From Eleginops maclovinus (lineage: Eukaryota > Chordata > Actinopteri > Perciformes > Eleginopidae): a stretch of 64,000 nt of DNA. The notes under the pieces were generated by a model, which saw only the letters and a program-made list of their open reading frames with translations, was not told the origin of the DNA and did no database searches. A program made the translations under genes and the position numbers. Numbering within the stretch: position 1 is the stretch's first letter; each line of letters opens with the position of its first letter. Location: positions 25,664,518 through 25,728,517 of the forward strand of contig NC_086355.1 of assembly GCF_036324505.1 (NCBI RefSeq), given 5' to 3'. Positions 12,721 to 64,000 of the stretch are shown in pieces.

Positions 12721-13418
12721 TTTGCGCAATTAAAAAATACACAAACCCTCCACCTCAAATACATTAAAATTCACAATCCATGAGAAACACAATACCAATG
12801 TACTGTACAAACATTTTTGAATATACTGTAGATTCAAAAATGATGGCAGACATCAACAAAATAAATAAAAAGTGGAAGGAAATATATTTATGAAAAGTGC
12901 AGTTATGTGTGTATATGGAAAAAAAACAGGAGTAAGTATAGTCAATAAGTAGATGGTCTTTCCGGCATTTCTACAGCATTTTATAGAGAGACAGTATTGT
13001 GTCCATTTTTTCAACCATTGACTGTCTCTTACATACCTCCAGATGCATGCGATTCTCCAGTGAATAAAACTCCATTTTTACAGAGCTGTTGATACAACAA
13101 ACTAATGGATGAATCAGCAGCATTCTCTGAGTGTTTGTACCCGAGAATTAACCTTTCGTTATAATTGATATTTTGATAATGTTCAGTTGACAAGTGTTAT
13201 GATCCAAAACAGGAAATAGCCACCGGTTTAAACGGTGTCAGGTTTTCATGTGGATGACCATCTGATGATTTGTGTTGTCGTGATTTAGTGATGTGCTAAC
13301 GTCAATAGATGGCAGTGCTGATTCAAAGTTCTCTTGCTCGTCAGATTTCTCCTTCTGTTTTTGTCTCCTATATTTATATGATTCAATGATGCAGTCCATT
13401 TATTAACAGTAGGATTTA

Positions 13419-13421
<3 letters not shown>

Positions 13422-13460
<39 letters not shown>
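13422..13460. repeat. (AC)n microsatellite
   Basis: Nearly pure AC dinucleotides with one CG interruption, in the intron before the 14656 exon. Confidence 0.95.
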
Positions 13461-14655
13461 TAACAGTGCAGCATTTATTAAATGTATAATAGCACAAGGT
13501 TTTTGTGACTGCAGCGGTGCATGGTGGAGCAGGTGATTCACTGAGACCCACACCTGTGGCTGGAGACTGGTGCCAGAGCTGGCTATAGAAGGAAAATTCT
13601 TTGACTTCTATTTGTGAAATAGACCGGAAACCATCATTTTCATTGGCACTTTTGCTGTCCTCTTCATCTCTCTCCACAGAGTGACACCTAATGGAAAATC
13701 CCATTAAATCGATGCAATAATCTTGAAGAATTTCATTTAAATAAATCTCTTTTAAGTCACTATCTGTTTGTATCAGCAGATAGAGAACACAATGCTGACT
13801 GAGTCTATGGTCCGCAGATGAAAGATCCTGCATTTGCATTGTTATGATCTGGATGTCTATGGCGAATTTCCATAGATAAACCTCAAGTGGTTATCATTGG
13901 GAGGTTACAACACTATGCCAAAGGGTATAAAATGTAAATCTTTAGGAAAGTAACTTGAAAGCCGCAGTGCAGGACTTTTTCATACAGTAAAAGGCAGCCA
14001 GGGAGTTTCCTTTTCATCTAGAACATCATTCCATAAACTTGGCTTGTGATCTGCTGCTCCCTCCCTCTCACTTTCAGGTCATTTCTCTCACTGACAGAGG
14101 GGGGAGACAAAGGCTCTGGTTCTATCTTCAACCACAGGTAGTTCAGAGAGATACTTGCATTACTGTAATAATGCTAAATTATATATTCTCAATTCACATT
14201 GACTCTCAGCACAAACCACAGAAACACATTATGGTGTTTGTCAGTATTATTCAGACAGCATGAAGTAATTTGCTTCACCTGAAATGTTGCTACCTTTGAC
14301 ACAATTAGGGCAGGCTTGAATGTGTTTTATATATATGCAGTTTTTTGGTTTAAAATGACAGTTTCCCCCAAGGTCCTGTTCACATGTCATGAGTAGGGAG
14401 TTCGTCCAACTTGCAGCTTGTCGGCCGACGGGAAAACACACAGGTGGATGCTGATTCAGAACTACAGTGTGTGAGGTGGAGAGAGGAGGGCCTCACTGCT
14501 CCTTTCCAAACTCTTATTTTGTATGAGTGAACAGATGTACTGTATCTCTGCAGTCTTCAGTGGGATTATGATGTGCAAGAGTGACAGCAAGCTGACTGTT
14601 TACTCCTCTCCCCTGCAGCTACGCCACCAACACTGATCCATAACAATAACCCCAG

Positions 14656-63441
<48,786 letters not shown>

Positions 63442-64000
63442 GTAAATCATATCACTACCTTATACAAAAGGGGCATTTATTTTATTAATATGCGGTCAGT
63501 TTTACTTTTAATCACAAAACTATTCATATAAAGATGTATACAAACCCTTAAGTTTGTTTCAGTAATATGACATTACTGCAATTGCGTCAGAAAGATGCAT
63601 CCAAAACAAAAAACATACCCAGAGACGGAAATGTAGGAAATAGAGTGGAATCAAATGAAAACAGACAAATGCTACACGATTGTCTTAACAAGTGCGATTC
63701 ACTTCAGGCTAATTCCACCATCTGTCCCTCAAATTGTATTACACACAGTTTCATCATTTTGGGATTTAGTTGCTAAACTTTATTTCAAAAGCTTCAGATT
63801 TTATAACTGTGTTGATTGTGTAACCATAAGTGCCCAATTTTTTCATCCAAAGAATATATCAATGATAAGTCAACCATCACCTTTCAGGTACCAGGCAGAC
63901 ACAATGTGCTGTAGTCTGTGATGACTTTTAGGAGTTCAAAACCAGTAAGACTGTGTCATGAATGCATCCAAAGAGGACCGCAAACAATTAAGTAATAAAT

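Larger units (their letters stand above)
11244..14655. other. Intronic stretch before the 14656 exon
   Basis: Contains the weak repeat at 12486 and the AC microsatellite at 13422; nothing else recognised. Confidence 0.5.

Noticed and set aside
13285..13839. 184-residue minus-strand open frame
   Set aside because: It includes the AC microsatellite and has no recognisable domain; treated as chance.

Overview
This window looks like teleost fish nuclear DNA, most likely from a spiny-rayed (percomorph) species. It is AT-rich with long introns and AC/GT microsatellites. Its mobile-element population is typical of fish: many hAT elements with 8-bp target duplications, L2-like and Rex1/CR1-like LINEs, a tRNA-derived SINE, and TTAA, Tc1/mariner and Harbinger-type DNA elements.

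Only one host gene is supported. The plus strand carries an internal part of nckap5 (Nck-associated protein 5), with nine exons from 14656 to 63441. They are in phase and together encode 1249 codons. The N-terminal coiled-coil region is spread over small exons (14656, 24752, 27051, 34174, 36836, 37925). A Ser-rich exon follows at 59731, then a 2.9-kb giant exon (60070-62969) and one further exon (63327-63441). The first exons lie before the window or were not found, and the 3' end lies beyond it. The 95-nt exon at 14656 was recognised from its LENKQHL...LQQHFS peptide and its exact phase match to the next exon. The intron after the 59731 exon appears to use a GC donor.

Almost everything else is intronic, much of it transposon. 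From 6452 to 11239 a TTAA-flanked transposon contains a hAT element with a broken transposase, a BED-finger remnant and other repeats. From 14.7 to 38 kb the introns hold an L2-like LINE with its reverse-transcriptase core deleted, a near-perfect 83-bp hairpin, two non-autonomous hAT elements with perfect 8-bp duplications, a ZMYM/TTF-type hAT remnant with a long GT repeat, and a Tc1-like element. The 21.7-kb intron 38045-59730 is the most heavily invaded.

The most striking structure is at 43.9-52.4 kb, a four-level nest. A minus-strand LINE is split by a 6.5-kb element (duplication CTTTAGAG). That element carries a BED-finger hAT (duplication GCTGTGAC) and a CT-rich minisatellite. The minisatellite is split by a long inverted-repeat element (6-bp duplication GTCTTC) whose arms of about 0.6 kb are packed with ACTAGT and ACTAGTTAACTAGT palindromes. 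That element is in turn split by a ZBED-type hAT (duplication GTAGTACT) with a nearly complete transposase. The ACTAGT-array element is the best candidate here for something not well described.
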